A stretch of DNA of 64,000 nucleotides from assembly GCF_021018805.1 (NCBI RefSeq), contig NC_086248.1:98417239-98481238 (forward strand), in the 5' to 3' direction. The notes under the pieces are model-generated. The model worked only from the letters and a program-made list of their open reading frames with translations. It searched no databases and was not told where the DNA came from. Numbering within the stretch: the stretch's first letter is position 1; the number at the start of each line of letters is the position of its first letter. This stretch comes from Prinia subflava (Eukaryota > Chordata > Aves > Passeriformes > Cisticolidae). This document shows, piece by piece, positions 23,851 to 37,024 of this stretch. Position numbers and translations under genes: made by a program.

Positions 23851-26800
23851 AAAATTTTTAAGTAGACTAGCAATAAATTAAATGTCTTCTCGTACTAGCT
23901 GTTTTTTTCTAGCCAATATAAACAGCAAAAGTAGTGGTAAAACAACACTGGCTTCCACAAGGGAAGTATTTTCTAAGCTGAAATAATGATGGAGAGAAAG
24001 ATGAGCATCTAAAGGTAACCTCAGAGAACTGGGTCTAGTTAAATGTCACTCTTCGTTGTCTTTCCAGGCTACACCATCAAGCCCAGGCCTTCCTGGCCTT
24101 TCTCTGCAGTGCTGCCACTTGCTCAGCAAATGATTAAATGATCTCTCTGCTCACAGTGCAGGTAATTCAGTGAAATGCGCAATTTCCAAAGCACAGCCTC
24201 ACAGACAATGAAAACCAGTGTGCACAAGCCCCTTCTCTGACACTGGCAGCCTGTATACTGAGCATCATGTCTCAGGTATTTTAGGATGTGCACAATGTTG
24301 TTCAAACACAGAACAAGCTGCTGGCTCCTCCATCCCACCAGGGAATAACTGGAGTACAAATCTGGGTCGGGTCAGAAGAGCAGCCATTGATTTACAAAAG
24401 CTTCGGGAGGGAAACAGGTTCTGCAGCTGTGAGCGCTGTTTGCAGAGTGGATAGAAGGCTCACACTCCTTAGAGGTGCTGTGAGAAAGACAAATAGTGGG
24501 GTGCGAATTGCACACACCTGTCACACACAGGGCTGCCAGACAACTCATGCAGTCTGGATCCTTTCTGCAGCACAGGAACCAGTTTATCACAGAGGTTACA
24601 CAGTGATCACTGCTTCAGGAGACGGGGTGAGGGTTCAGTCAGGGAGCTACTTACATCCTAGCATTTCCACTTCTGCAGTCCTCCAGAAGTTCTTTATGGT
24701 CATTAACAGTGCAGGGACACTGCTCAGTACATGGAAACACAGCACTGCTGGCAGCTCTGAGGGGGGGTTTATCCCTCGGGAGAATGGGTGGTACAGACTT
24801 CATGCTGTGAGACACAGCTGCTGCACCACATAACTGACACTCACCTGCATAAATACTTCTAAACAAAATTCCTGAGTCCCCACTGTGAGCCAGCTTAGTC
24901 CCTGCTGTTACCACCAGCTCACAGGTGAGTCACCCTGGAGCATTGCACACCCTACCAGCCATGCAAGAGTCTGACTAGTATCAGGCTACTAGTCAGACTC
25001 TTGCCCATCAAGAAGGGGATTTGAAAGGATTTGCTTCAGCTTGGCATTGACTTTTACACATCTGCTCATTCAGGGTCCATCACACAATTTTCCTGAGCTC
25101 TGTATCAGTGGAGTTTCATCACAGGTTAATGTCCCAGGGGTGATGAAGAGGTGACCCACCAGCCAAGACTACATACACTCCTAATGGAGACAAGAGAATA
25201 CACTTTGGGGGATAGGGAGCCAGGAGATTTTTAAAAAGTTGCAAAAACTCAAAGAAATTTCCTTCTCACAGGAGCATCTGCAAGCACTCCTGTACTAGGA
25301 CAAGGAACCAAACCTGGCAAGGTCAGTGTTTACAAAAGCAACTAGTCTGAGAACAGCAAAACCTGATTCTCAGAGCAAGCAGGTACCCACACATCTCACT
25401 AGTCTCTGTGTTTGCTGCACCCCTGCAAACCTGTCTGTGGATTGCCCAAGTCCAGCCCTGGAGCAGCAGCACCTCATTCATGTGAGCAGTGAGCCCAGCA
25501 AGCCTGGCACAGTCACACCTGTATTCAGGAACCACAGGGATTCCCCATCCTCCCTCAAGGCTGCACATAAACCTCTCCTCCTTCTTCAGGGCACTGCGCA
25601 TCCCTCAGACAGTGATCTCCTACCAACACTGCAGACCCTTAATTTCTTTTTAAGGGGGCTTTAAAAATCCTCCTAATTACAACAGCCATCAATTTGTTTA
25701 ATTATCCAAATTCCTCTATGTGCTGGGTTGCCTTCCTGGCCTGGATTTGGCTTTCTGGCACATCTTAAAATCACCCCTGCACACCTGACCCTTAGAAGGT
25801 TAACTCTCTTCCTGTCTTCTTGCTCATTATCTTTAGGTGGTCTTTGACTGCATAATCTGAAGTCATATTCTCCAAATTTCAAATCAACGTCAAAGTATCT
25901 GTTAAAAGAATGGTGCAATTACAGCATTTTCTGTTGGGTCTGAAATGTAAACCCTTTCAGTACCTTTTGCCTAATAACCACAATGTTGTCCCTTAGGTCT
26001 GACATATAAATCATTTCAGTACCTTATGCCTAATTACACTGAACTGGTGAAAGTGTGTCTAGAATAGGCAAGGGGAAAAAAGATTATTAACATGCAATGG
26101 CAATTTCTCTTTTCTCTGGCCAAAATGATAGAGAAAAATATTTTGCATGACCCTCAGCCTTTTCCTTTGTCTTGTTTTCCTTTTGATGCCTGAATAAAAA
26201 GGAAGTAAGGAAAGTTTACATCAGTAGAAGTAAATGCTGCAAGATTCACAGAACAGCTTCTGTGTTGATTGTTCCCCAGCGTCTTCCAAACCTGTTAAAG
26301 CCCTCAGAGATATTAAAGGGAAAACATTGTAGAAATGTTTTTCTTTAATAAAAATCAGTTTAGCCATCCAAACAAGTGTGATGTGTCCAAGGACAGGCTA
26401 CCATAATACAGGCAGACCGCAAACTGGCCTGTTTGGTTTGTCACATCTCAAAGTTATTCCAAAATATTCCCTGCTACATCTCAGCTATTTCAGATATCTC
26501 AAATTGCTCTCACAGAGAAGCAGCTTTGTCCTTCTAGGACATATGTTTGCATTTTTACAGGTAAAATAACAACTTGTTCTTGCACTCTCACGTTTCCAGA
26601 CTTCGGATGGATGCGTTCCTAGAAGAAGGAGGAGTGCAGGGAGGATAGAATTTAGCATAACATAGGACAAAGGCAAAATGGAAACTGGTACACATCTGGA
26701 AAAACCCTCAGGTACAGCTCCTACAACTCCCCAGTCCCTACAGAAGTAAGCAGTGGTTTAACTCCCCAGTTGCAGGTAATTCCTGGCAGGAGCATTGTTA

Positions 26801-27560
26801 TTATTAACAATCTTAGCAACGAGAGCCCTAACAGTAGTTCCACTTGCTGGGTCACCATTCAAAATATCCTGTTAAATCATCAGTCTGGCTGAAAAAGAGT
26901 AACACCAACAAAAGCAGGAAAATTTGAGGCACTTGTTGCACTCTTTTACTCTTCCTTCCCCCCCTTAACTGGTAATCCTCTTTTCCTCACCCTATTTTAG
27001 GCTATTTTTTGTGACTCCTGCAATGTCCTTCAATTCTGGTAGAAAAGTCTACTTTTAGCCCGCACCACAGATGTTTCAAAGGCAGTGACTGACTCAAGTT
27101 AGTCTTGTGATGGAAACTGTGCTGTAGCTTTACGTTGCCATGGCTTCTTTAGTTGACAAAACAGTACTTTTGACAGACAACTTCTACATCTTTCACAGCC
27201 CTCTTATTTCACACCGAGCGGTGGTAACTTGAAAGACAGAAAGTGAAATGACTGTGCAGGGAGAAGGGGCTTTAGGGAGAAGCTGGTGGCAGCAGTGGAC
27301 ATAGCCCAAGGCCTCTTCATTCCCAGGGCTGGACCACCTGTCCTCCTTGTGACTCCACTGGATGCAAGTAGGATGTTTCAGCAACAAAATGTAGCCCAGC
27401 ACTGGTAACTGCTGATTCACTCAGGCAATCTGTGAGGGTGTCCTGGATTCAATGGAGCTTGACCGATATGTTTTCCTGTGCTCCTCAGCAGAGTTGCTGG
27501 TAGGGTGACACGGAGAGCATCTCACTCTCCCCACAGTGCAATGCTTATGGTCTGCAAAGA
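23851..27560. other. Intergenic DNA with one perfect hairpin
   Basis: No gene or identifiable transposon. The chief landmark is the 18-bp hairpin at 24,963-25,004. The remainder is ordinary intergenic sequence with short chance frames. Confidence 0.5.
24963..25004. repeat. Perfect inverted repeat, 18-bp arms, 6-base loop
   Basis: Left arm GCAAGAGTCTGACTAGTA (24,963-24,980), loop TCAGGC, right arm the exact reverse complement (24,987-25,004). The arms contain no mismatch. An arm of this length so close to its partner is not expected by chance in 64 kb. The stem is too short for a typical pre-miRNA. Confidence 0.97.
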
Positions 27561-27697
27561 TCAGAGAATATGCTGAGTTGGGAGGGACCCACAAGGATCA
27601 TTGAGTCCAGCCCCTGACCCTGCACAGGACTTCCCAAGAATCATGTGCATGAGAGTGTTGTCCAAAAGTTTCTTGAACTCCGGCAGGCTTGGTGCTG
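27561..27697 (-). mobile_element. Short CR1 LINE fragment (3' end), minus orientation
   Basis: The sequence begins TCAGAGAATATGCTGAGTTG and follows the CR1 text through GGATCATTGAGTCCAG, TGCACAGGACTTCCCAAGAATC, TTGTCCAAAAGTTTCTTGAAC and TCCGGCAGGCTTGGTGCTG. Only about 140 bases of the CR1 3' end remain. Because its start lacks the outermost octamers, the left boundary is approximate. Confidence 0.85.
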
Positions 27698-28994
27698 GAT
27701 ATCAGAACATACCCACACTTAATTCCGTGCTTCTGCATCTACAGTGCAGGTATCGGCCACCAGCTCCTAACATCTGCTTGTTCCTCCTCTGCTCCTTTGG
27801 GAAAGGGGAGGGGATCTAGGGAGGCAGCAGTGTTTGATACTGCAGTGCAGCCCTCTGCAGAGCAGGAGGAAATGTCTAAATCAGTTCCTGTCAGAAGTAG
27901 TGGGCGTTAAGCCACGTTCACCCTCTGTGCAGGCTGCACATCCCTCAGCTTCTCCAGCCAGAAGCTGGCCCCTGATCTTCCTGTATTCTCTCCCATAAAA
28001 TCTATTACTAAGGAAAGGGGGAGAAAGAGACAGAGCGAGATGTCATCAAAAAAAAAAAATCAGTCAAAACACCAGCTACTTCTTCCCTCTGCATTTGCAT
28101 CTCAGCCTCATTATGTCACATGCACAATAGGAATTCTCCCAGTCTGTTTTAAAGTGGCAGCTGCCTTGGAAAACTCCAAATCTGACATTCTCTGTGTGGA
28201 ATCCTGGGGAAATAAAGTTGCTTCAGATTTCCTATAAATACTTCTTCAACTAACATGACATGAACAATGTGTGTCCCAAAGCTTTTTGTTGCAATAAACA
28301 GTGCTGAAACACAACTTTGAGAAGAACCTAACCCAAGTTTTATTTCAGAAGGAACATGCAAACTTGGGATCTGGCCAGTGACCTTGAAGTGATGCAGACA
28401 TGTTTTATCCCAAAGATTATAGTCAGCTATCATATATCCTTCAAGTCAGTCACAAACACGCCTTCCCTTTCAAATCCCATAGGTAGCTAGTTCAGCCAGA
28501 TAAGGATGAGCTAGAATCATAAATCACTGTAATCACAAATTGCAATAGCAGCCTCCTTGGGAAGGTTGACTGAAGTTATTCTATGAGGACAAACTAAAGC
28601 GTCTTTGTTAGCAGCTTTGACAAACCAGGAAAATAAAATGAGATTTTTCCAGGAAAAGCTTTTAAGGCCCAGGTACACTCCTCAGAGAAAGGCTCTGCCC
28701 AGAAACTACAGGGGGTTCCAACCCTCTCAGCTGAAAGTTAGGCAGAGGAGATCTGGCAAAGGCCAAGAAAGCAGGCAGGACCATATCTCCAGGCCACAGT
28801 GATTCAGTGGAAGTCCAGCCCACTTCTTTTGCTCCCAGGTAATAAATAATTCGCAGGCTGCCAAGTTCTGCTTCAGGTTTCATTCCCCAACATTCCTAGA
28901 TGTTCAAACTCCCACAGTCTCTCTTGTGCTGTCAGAAAATAACTCTTCATTAAAATAGCAAGTTGCTAAGGTATGGCATGTAGCATATACCCAG

Positions 28995-29043
28995 CCATTA
29001 ATATTTCTGAAACAGACCTTGACTGTTTCAGAAATATTAATGG
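28995..29043. repeat. Perfect inverted repeat, 20-bp arms, 9-base loop
   Basis: Left arm CCATTAATATTTCTGAAACA (28,995-29,014), loop GACCTTGAC, right arm the exact reverse complement (29,024-29,043). No mismatch is seen. It lies only 300 bases from another perfect hairpin. Confidence 0.97.
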
Positions 29044-29346
29044 AATGGGCACATCTCACTGCAGAGCTGGTGACAGGGGAAGGGACATGCAGATGCCCCC
29101 AGGTGAGCTGGCACCAAGCTGGATCCATACCGTGCCATGAGGGTAAGCTCTCAGATGCTTTTGGAAGGGAGTGCAACAGCGTTTTTTTAACAGCAGAAAT
29201 CTTTAAAATAGCTCTGATGTGTGGAGACGCTTTGCAAAGAAGCTGGATTTATCCACACACACATGAAGCAAGATGTGTAGTAGACATTTGACAGAGGGTG
29301 GCAATCCTCTCTGAGGTCTGGTCACAAAAAACATCAGAGGAGCACA

Positions 29347-29382
29347 AATTTATTTTTTTACCTCTGTGTAAAAAAATAAATT
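29347..29382. repeat. Perfect inverted repeat, 15-bp AT-rich arms, 6-base loop
   Basis: Left arm AATTTATTTTTTTAC (29,347-29,361), loop CTCTGT, right arm the exact reverse complement (29,368-29,382). AT richness makes a chance origin somewhat easier than for the other hairpins. Confidence 0.9.
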
Positions 29383-30475
29383 GAAAGGAGTATGCAAGGC
29401 AATCCACTGTCTATAGATACACACTGCAGTGCCCAGCTGCAGCATTCTCTTTTGTTTCCTGGGCTGAGGGAGGGAAATAATGGTATCTCTATTCAGGGGT
29501 CCCTGTCACTGGTCACTTCGCCTCTGTGGAAATGAATTTTTTCACCTCTATCAGACCCCACCAGCAGCTTGGGATTTCATGGAAGGTGAGCTGGGGATGG
29601 TTATCAGATACAATCAAAGCAGCCTAGTCAGAGGTACTGCATTTGTGGAGGGAGCCATGGAAAGGACCCTACATTAATCTTAAAGACTTCCAGGATCAGT
29701 TTCAAAATAGAAAGGTGGAATATCTGTAGAGGACCCTTGTTTGAGTCTCTGGCACTTTTTGCACCAATCCTACCTAGAAAAAAAGGAGTCAATAAGAGCT
29801 CTGAACTCTACATGATCTAGCAAAAAATAACATGGATTTGGTAAGGCAGAAAAAGGATACAGAGAACAGCCAAAGCCAAGCAAATAAAGTATGTGATGGA
29901 TTTGGTGAAGGTCAGAGTGGGTGGAAAAACAGTGAGGAAAAGGTCTTCAAGAAAAAAGATCGTAGTTTGGAAGGATGTCACAATAGGAAGTGTTCAGCTT
30001 GTGATGAACAGATGGAGACAAAAGACAGAAACAAAGACAGGAAAGAAATTAAGATGGCAGATCATCAAATTTGTTTATCTAAGGGGACTTAAAAGGAATC
30101 CTTCTGAAAGGTGACTGAAAAATTACACCATTTCATTGCTTTTTAATTCAGCACCAGTCTAAGCCTTGCCATGAGGCATAACTGAGTTAATATTTGGAAT
30201 TGTACTGCCTACAAAACTGAAAGAAATCATTTAGTGTTTTTATAACAAGTGTTTTATTCTGATCCTCTGTCTGATGCAGACAGGAAAATTTACAACAACG
30301 AAGTTGGACAACACTCTAAAGAACACTTTCAGGTGTAAAGAAGGTCTTTAGGGAAGAGGTGCTTACAAGGATGCTTCAGAAGACTGGCAATCTCAGCACA
30401 CGTGCACAAGATCAAGTGAAACCAAAACCCACCAGGTACTATGATTTCATTTCTATTCTGTATAATTCCTCACTT

Positions 30476-30538
30476 TAGGTATATACATATTCATATATAC
30501 GTATATACAATAATATATATATTTTTAAAATTTTTTTT
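30476..30538. repeat. AT-rich TATA/CATA microsatellite-like stretch
   Basis: Alternating AT and TATACATA units are followed by a T run. It is simple sequence without a coding signal. Confidence 0.7.
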
Positions 30539-33500
30539 TCTACTCATACCAACCTGCAAGGAATTAGTAGCTCCAATGAAGTAAGCTGATGTCAAGAGAA
30601 GAAGAAGTGTAAAAGAGAGAAGAATCAGGTCCAGAGTCTTTCAAACACTAATTATTTGGCAGCTAATCAGTGCTTGAAAAGGTCACTGAACGAAGGCATT
30701 TCTAGGGCAATACTGTGAACAATTTTAAAATGTTAAAAGATGGACAAAAGTATGTACCTCTGATAGATTTTACAAAACTCCCCACTGAAGACAAGAAAAA
30801 CCAGATGTGTGTATGCATCCTGAAAGGACATCTCAAATCATAGTAAATGAAAGAAAAAATCTAGTTTTCCATTCCCTTGTCCAAACTGATGCACTTGTTG
30901 GCAGCTGGGCTCTCTTTTCTGTTGAGCTGAAGTGTCTGTGCAAAAAATGACTCCTAAATTAAGGCTGCTTGGCACTTGCCAGCACACAGCTCTTTTGAGC
31001 TGGCTATGTTTTTGCTTGCTAAGCATTACACAGTTGAAGTTTTCTCTGCTGGAGGTCTGTGTCAGGATAGGTTGTTATATTCTAAAATAGATCCTCTAGA
31101 AACAGGCATTTCTAAAAACCGGGGGATTTACATGATTCTGCCCTTTTAAATCAAGGTGTCCAATTACTTTGTTTAAAAGTTGTGACACCACACTTTGGAG
31201 CTGGGCCTTGAAATTTGGTAGGATTGTCACTCCAGTGGACGGACACCTTTTGCCAATACCCGTGTGTCTTCAGAGGGGTGTGCCGTGCACATCTCAGCTC
31301 CTCGTACACCCTGGCTGCCAGCCCCGTGCAGCAGAGACCCTCGGAGCCCCGCGGGAGGAAGGGGCCAGTGCCTGCAGACCCGGCAGGGATGGAAGGAGCG
31401 GGCAAGGGAGCGCAGAGTGGAGCCAGCGGCAGTGCGGGGAAAGCACAGACTGCGGGAGGAACAAAGCACACTGGGGCTGCAGAGGACGGGGAGAGAAGGG
31501 ATCAGAAAGGAGGAGACGGGTCACGGAGCCAGGGAGGAACATCACCTTCCCCAAGGCACCTGGAGCCGATATCTAAGCATCAACACTGCTGGCAAGTAAC
31601 AGCAAAACCTCGGTCAGAGCATCCTTCTCTGCCTTTGCTTTTCCCTCACTTCCCGTGGCAAGCATCCCCCACCTTCTCCTTCAACCTTTTGACATAAAAA
31701 TACCAATGCTGCTGAAGTGAGTTTTATGGGGGAAATGGCTTTGTGCCTATTTTTGAGAATAACACTAGAATTTTACATCCTAAATTTGCACCGTACTGTT
31801 AAAAGCTGTTGTTTTTCTGTGCCTCTGGTTTGTTTTGACAGGCAGCCAAAGCTTCCAGGAGCCCTGAGCTTACCTGCAGCTTGATAGAGCAAATGAAGCA
31901 GGGTGAGATAGAGAGCTGCCTCCCACTGCTCCTCCCTTTCCCAGGAACGTGGCACATGAATCAGGGTGCTGTTCTCTCCTTGACAGGGAGCATGCATGGA
32001 GCAGGAACCTTCCCAAGCTAAGGAGCCTGCAAGCAAGAGCCAGGCAGCCTGCATAGGAAACACAGAGTAATTTTCATCTTCCCATTGCTTCCTGCAAAGT
32101 CCTACATGGAGCAGGATATTCACCTACATATCAGAAGGGGAAAAATACAAACCCCAACCAAAACCAAAAAACCACAACTGCCTCAATCAAACTAGAACTA
32201 GCATACAAACTGAAAATAAAATCCCCTGTCCCATACTGAAACTTTACATCAAATCTAAAGCCTTCATCTGTAATCTGCTCAGCTTTCTTCACCGAGAAGA
32301 AAAAAAATCTTCTCCTGCAGCTGCTAGTTAAGCAGCAGTCAGCCCTGGAGCTTAAGCAGTGATGATAACTGCACCAAAGAGGGTGCCCCGTTCAAATCCC
32401 AGTCATGAAGAAGCCAGCAATTACAAATATTTAATCTCATTTTCTTTTAGTTTTGCCACTTAAGTGCACATAACAAAGTTCGTTTTAAATTGCCTTTAGA
32501 AACAAAATTAGTAAGAAGTCCAGCAGTCCAGAGTTAGGAATGGTGGGATGAAGGCTGTAGCTACAAGTTCAATGCATACCATATAAAAGGGTGATGATGG
32601 TGCCATCCTTGCTCTTGTGGTCACATGCCATTTTCATCCCCAAGCTGCACGTAAGCAGGGACAGGATAACCATGTGCTACCCAATCCATTGGAAATCTGG
32701 CATTTTTCAAGTGTTCTACTTCTGTGACCTAAATTGTATCTCTCTGATGTACTTTTGGCTACAATAAGAAATCTCGCTGAGGAATTTCATCCCAAGAATG
32801 CACTTGCATTGAGTACATCACTAAGTTAATCTCTCCTCAGCAGGGAGATATAGAATAGACAATCCATGGATCCCTCTGAGCTGCAACAGCTAACCCATTG
32901 TACTGGTGTGGTACAGGACAGTAGAAGTGACCGTCTCTTATTGCCAAAAGCAGGCACTTCTCCAAGTCCTTAAGCTGCACTGATTCTGCAGGGAAGGTGC
33001 AACAACCACTAGACCAAAGACAATAAAAATGGGTAGGATGGGGGAAAAGATCTGCTGGCCAGATACCAACAGGAGCATAACCACAGAGGCTCTCTCTGCA
33101 CTCTGTCCATGGGATGTACCTGAGTTCTCACTACCAAATTCAGAGCATCCCACCTTTTTGACTGTGCACATGTGCCAAGATCTACCTCTGAGAACAACAA
33201 ATGTCCTCTTCATTTGATACTCACCATCTACCTGTGCCTGGAATATTAGTTTTCAAACTCTTCCAGGGACAGGTGACTGTTGTCTCTAAAGACAGCTGAA
33301 AGCCACCAGGCAGTTCTTTGGTCAGGCAGCCTTGTATGAGCCATTTCCTTTGTAGTCCCCTTGTAGAAAAGGGATCTCTCTACTCCCCTAACTACATCTA
33401 CTGCAACGTCTGCCATTAGTGTGCAAACAACCATGGCATGCAGTCTGTTATAATCCAATAGACTTACTGTTTCAAACACCTGTAAATGTTTAAAGCAGTC

Positions 33501-34987
33501 AAATCAGATGCTTACAAAAGGACAAAGCAAAATCCCCTATCTAAACATCCCCAAATCCCAGAGAGAAACAGCACTGGACCTTGATGTCAGGCAAACACAC
33601 ATCTTTCTCCTGCGCAGAGTCAAAATACAGGATCTGAACATCCTTCTCTCCCTCATGCTTAGAAAATCCAAATTATTCCCATAGCCTTTTGTTCTTTTTC
33701 CTACATTCTCTTATATACAACTGCAAGTTCCTGATAGTAATAAATGCTTCAGCTAACAAGAACAAAACAGAGCCTATTTTGAAGGACAAATACCTTCCTG
33801 CTGCTTTCATCCAAACACAACAGAGTCTGTACCAAAGTTAGCCCTGGTGCTGCACTTCCCACTCCTACATTCATCAGGGGACCTTAGATCCTCTGTAATG
33901 TCCAAGTGATTTCTACTTTCCCTGAACTCACACAATGTAAAAAGAAAAGGTGCAAGCTTATCTCTAGAATTTCTCCCACCTCTGCTGCTTCAGAGTGACC
34001 AGTTTAGCTGACATGAATCACACATACACACACTTTCACCTGGGTTTCTCCTCCATATCCTAACTGCCATTGCAGGGAGATTTTTGGCCATATCTTAGAC
34101 AAGCACTGGGTTGGTGGTTTTTTTGCAGGAATAAGTCAAACAGGAACACAGCCACCCCTTCCAAGTGAGCAGCACACAGAGCACTCTGTACCACATTGTA
34201 AGTGTATTAGGTCCTTCAGAGGGAAATGCATGTTTAAGAGGCACAGACTGCTGTCTCTTAGTCACCTCCTTTTTAAAAGGAGGACTTGCAACGCAAACTT
34301 AAGCAAACTACACTTAAAATAGCATCAGAAGGAAAGAGATGCAGCACAGCAATGGAAGTACCCTGTGAATGGTGTGAATGAGGCCTTCCTTCACATCACC
34401 TCTACCCAGAGGACAATGTTCAGTCAAGCCTAACTTCCACACAACCTCTGCCTAGACTTGGGGATGAGAGACAATAAAGTCACTAATATTCTGCCAGAAG
34501 GACCTTTAAGTAAAAATGCAGCAGCAGCCTGGCAGCAGTTTTACTGACATCACAGAAATCCATTCAAGTAAGAGCAAAACTATCAGTAAACAAAAAGGCT
34601 AATGTGAGGTTCCCCCCTTACACTTTCCAACATGTAACAAAATTCTTACATGAGAGAGAGGTAGGAAAGGAAATAATTCTAAGGCCAGGAAGAGCTCCAC
34701 ACTTGCAGAAAACAGGCTTGTCAGAGCTGTTGAAGGTCTTTGCCACACAACATGTAATGAGACAGACAGGAGCTTGCTTTCTTTGGCCAGATTTCCTGCC
34801 AAAAGGAAAAAGCTTGCACAGGAACATTATCAACCAGGTCATACTCCTCCCCACCACTCAAAGCCAACTTCTGAAGTTTTCAGGAAATCTTAAACTCCAG
34901 GTTACGAAGAGAGGGACCTCAAAATTGCTTTGTTCTTTCAAGTCTCACAAAACCAGGATTGGAGAGCAATTCTTATCAGTGTCCCAA

Positions 34988-35242
34988 GCAAAAAAAAAAC
35001 CCAAAAAAACAAACAAAAAAACCCCTCAAAAACCCCAAACAACAAAAAAACCAAACCAAACCAAAAAAACAAAACAAAATGAAACAACAAAAAACCCCCC
35101 CAAAGACCCCAAACAAAAATACAAAAACCAAAAAAACCCCAAACAAAAAACAGAAAACAAACAAAAAAACCCAACAACCCCCCCCCCAAAAAAACCCAAA
35201 AAAACCCCAAAAAAAACCAAAAAACAAAACCAAAAAACCCAA
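34988..35242. repeat. A/C-only low-complexity tract (G-rich on the minus strand)
   Basis: For about 250 bases the plus strand is built nearly only of A runs and C runs, including ten C at 35,178-35,187. G and T are rare. The minus strand is therefore T/G-only with many GGG and GGGG runs and could form G-quadruplexes. The open frames through it (Lys/Pro/Asn/Thr-rich on plus, Phe/Gly/Leu-rich on minus) come from composition and are not genes. Confidence 0.9.
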
Positions 35243-36999
35243 GCATTTCATCCTTGTCAGCCATCAGAGAGTCTCTGCAAAGCCCTTGAGATCTACAGAA
35301 AAGCAAGCTTTACTGGATTTTTAAAATTTATTATTGTTCTAAGTGAAGGCAGACCCAAGAAGGAAACACAATACACTATGTCTGGCTTTTGCAGAAAGGT
35401 AGTGCAGTATCACAGCTTGTGTTTCTTGTCTAAAATAGGGTTCATCAACCAGCTAGCCTCTTCCCGCATCAGTGTCAGAGCCTTCCCAGCCACCTCATCC
35501 TTGTACCTGGCAATTGTGTCCTCAACTGCAGCTTCAGCTCTTCCTTACCTGCTCATCCACTGATGATCTGCCAACTGGTTTTTTTCTAAAGCTCTGACCC
35601 AAATCTGCAGAGACAAGCTTGCCTGTAAGAACAAGGCTGTGGCAGTGACCAGCCAACCCCAGAGCCCACATAAGGCCACTTTTTCTAACAGAGCCATGAG
35701 ATGTATGTCAGCTCAGCAGCTCTTCTAGCATCCCCAGAGAGCATAAGTAAAATGCTTTTACACTTCATAAACACACCCTCCAATCTTTTCCTCTTCCCAA
35801 AGCTGTGTTTTGCTGAAGCAGTAGCAAGGCAATATTTCAGTTTCAAGTACACCCACAGGATGAGATCACAGCACGGGTGGCATGAACTCTGATCCAGCTC
35901 ATGTCACGCAAATGTCACAGCACCACTGCTGGCCCAAGCAACGAGCAGAGATTCTGAGGTCTCCAGGAATGCATGGTGCAATCTGTGTGCACTGCAATTT
36001 CCTTGCTCCCTTCTTTGCCTCAGCCCCACCACATGCCAGGCAAAAGATCACTGTAGTGGCACCTTTTCCTGTGCCAGCCTTTATTTGAGAATGCCAGGCT
36101 ACTGCTCTACTACAAAATTGCAGCTGATGCCAAATAGCAATGTCTCCTCTGTCTCTAGATGTGCTGTAACCAATGGCCTTGTTCCCCACAGATAAGTTAT
36201 CTGTGTTCACACACCAAGTGTTTCAAGGAGGAGCAGCCAAAATATAGGAGGCTAAACTCTTCCAGAGCCATCAAAAGTGACACAGGAGGGAACAGCATGT
36301 AAGCTAAAACAGCAAGCCAAAGTCTACTGTTTTAAAGCTGCAGAGGACTTGCTTAAGTCTCATGGGATTTTTAAGACTTCATCTCACATGTGTTTTTCAA
36401 ATCAAAGGCTTTGTGAAAAGTAATTTTTAGCATCTCACACCAACATTCTACCAAAATGGTCTTCATGTAAGTTAGAATAAGAGCCCCGGTCTCCATCACC
36501 CCAACAGAATGATCTTCTGATCTCAGTTCTTCAGCTACAGCTTTAGAAGTTGACCAGCTGCTAGCAGGTTTCTGCCTAACATTTGAACACTTAATAGGAA
36601 AAAGTTACAGAAGTCCTGATATATAATACCCAATTCTTTAATTCCCAAGCCATTTCAGAAGCCAAAACCAAGTTTCTTGCAGAAGGTGGATTTTTGTTTA
36701 GCTTGTCTTTTCAAAGTCATGCAAAGACGTTTGGCACCCAGAATTCCATTAAATGAGACATCTCTTGTTTTCACTTCAACAGGACTAAACTGAAGGCTTT
36801 CAAGTGACCAAGTGGTGTGCATGAAGCTCTACTCGGCACCTTCCAAAACCAACAGAACTCTTTTGCCACCTATACAGAGAGGGATGCTCATCAACCGTGT
36901 GTCACTGTGCTGCGGAAACATAACACAAGGAATGACAGATTGGTCACGGGTTTGGCTGACAGACTCCATGACAAAAACTCTAAAAGGACAACAAAGATC
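35243..36999. other. Intergenic DNA downstream of YPEL5
   Basis: No coding exon or transposon could be identified. This lies just beyond the predicted 3' end of YPEL5, and some of it could be transcribed by read-through. Confidence 0.5.
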
Positions 37000-37018
37000 A
37001 GTTCAGGACAAAACATAC

Positions 37019-37024
37019 TTTATT
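37019..37024 (-). terminator. Candidate distal poly(A) signal of YPEL5
   Basis: TTATTT-side reading on the plus strand is TTTATT, giving AATAAA on the minus strand. Downstream on the minus strand is GTATGTTTTGTCC, a GT-rich element of the kind bound by cleavage factors. It is about 1.9 kb past the stop codon, which is plausible for a YPEL5 3' UTR. Confidence 0.5.

Larger units (their letters stand above)
27698..34987. other. Intergenic DNA, hairpins and simple repeats only
   Basis: No gene is recognised. Two perfect hairpins (28,995-29,043 and 29,347-29,382) and an AT microsatellite-like stretch (about 30,476-30,538) are present. A Lys/Arg-rich frame at 29,893-30,114 (73 codons) has no recognisable family and no splice context. 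A moderately GC-rich patch lies at 31,300-31,560 without a coding signature. Confidence 0.5.

Noticed and set aside
24963..29043. The perfect hairpins as microRNA precursors
   Set aside because: Stems of 18 to 20 perfect base pairs with tiny loops are shorter than typical pre-miRNAs, and no known miRNA sequence was recognised.
29832..30114. Lys/Arg-rich frames of 86 and 73 codons
   Set aside because: Two overlapping frames in A-rich DNA, with no known domain, promoter or splice context.
34604..35563. A 319-codon plus-strand frame and matching minus-strand Phe/Gly-rich frames
   Set aside because: The length comes from the A/C-only tract, which contains no stop codons in some frames. Residues outside it match no family.
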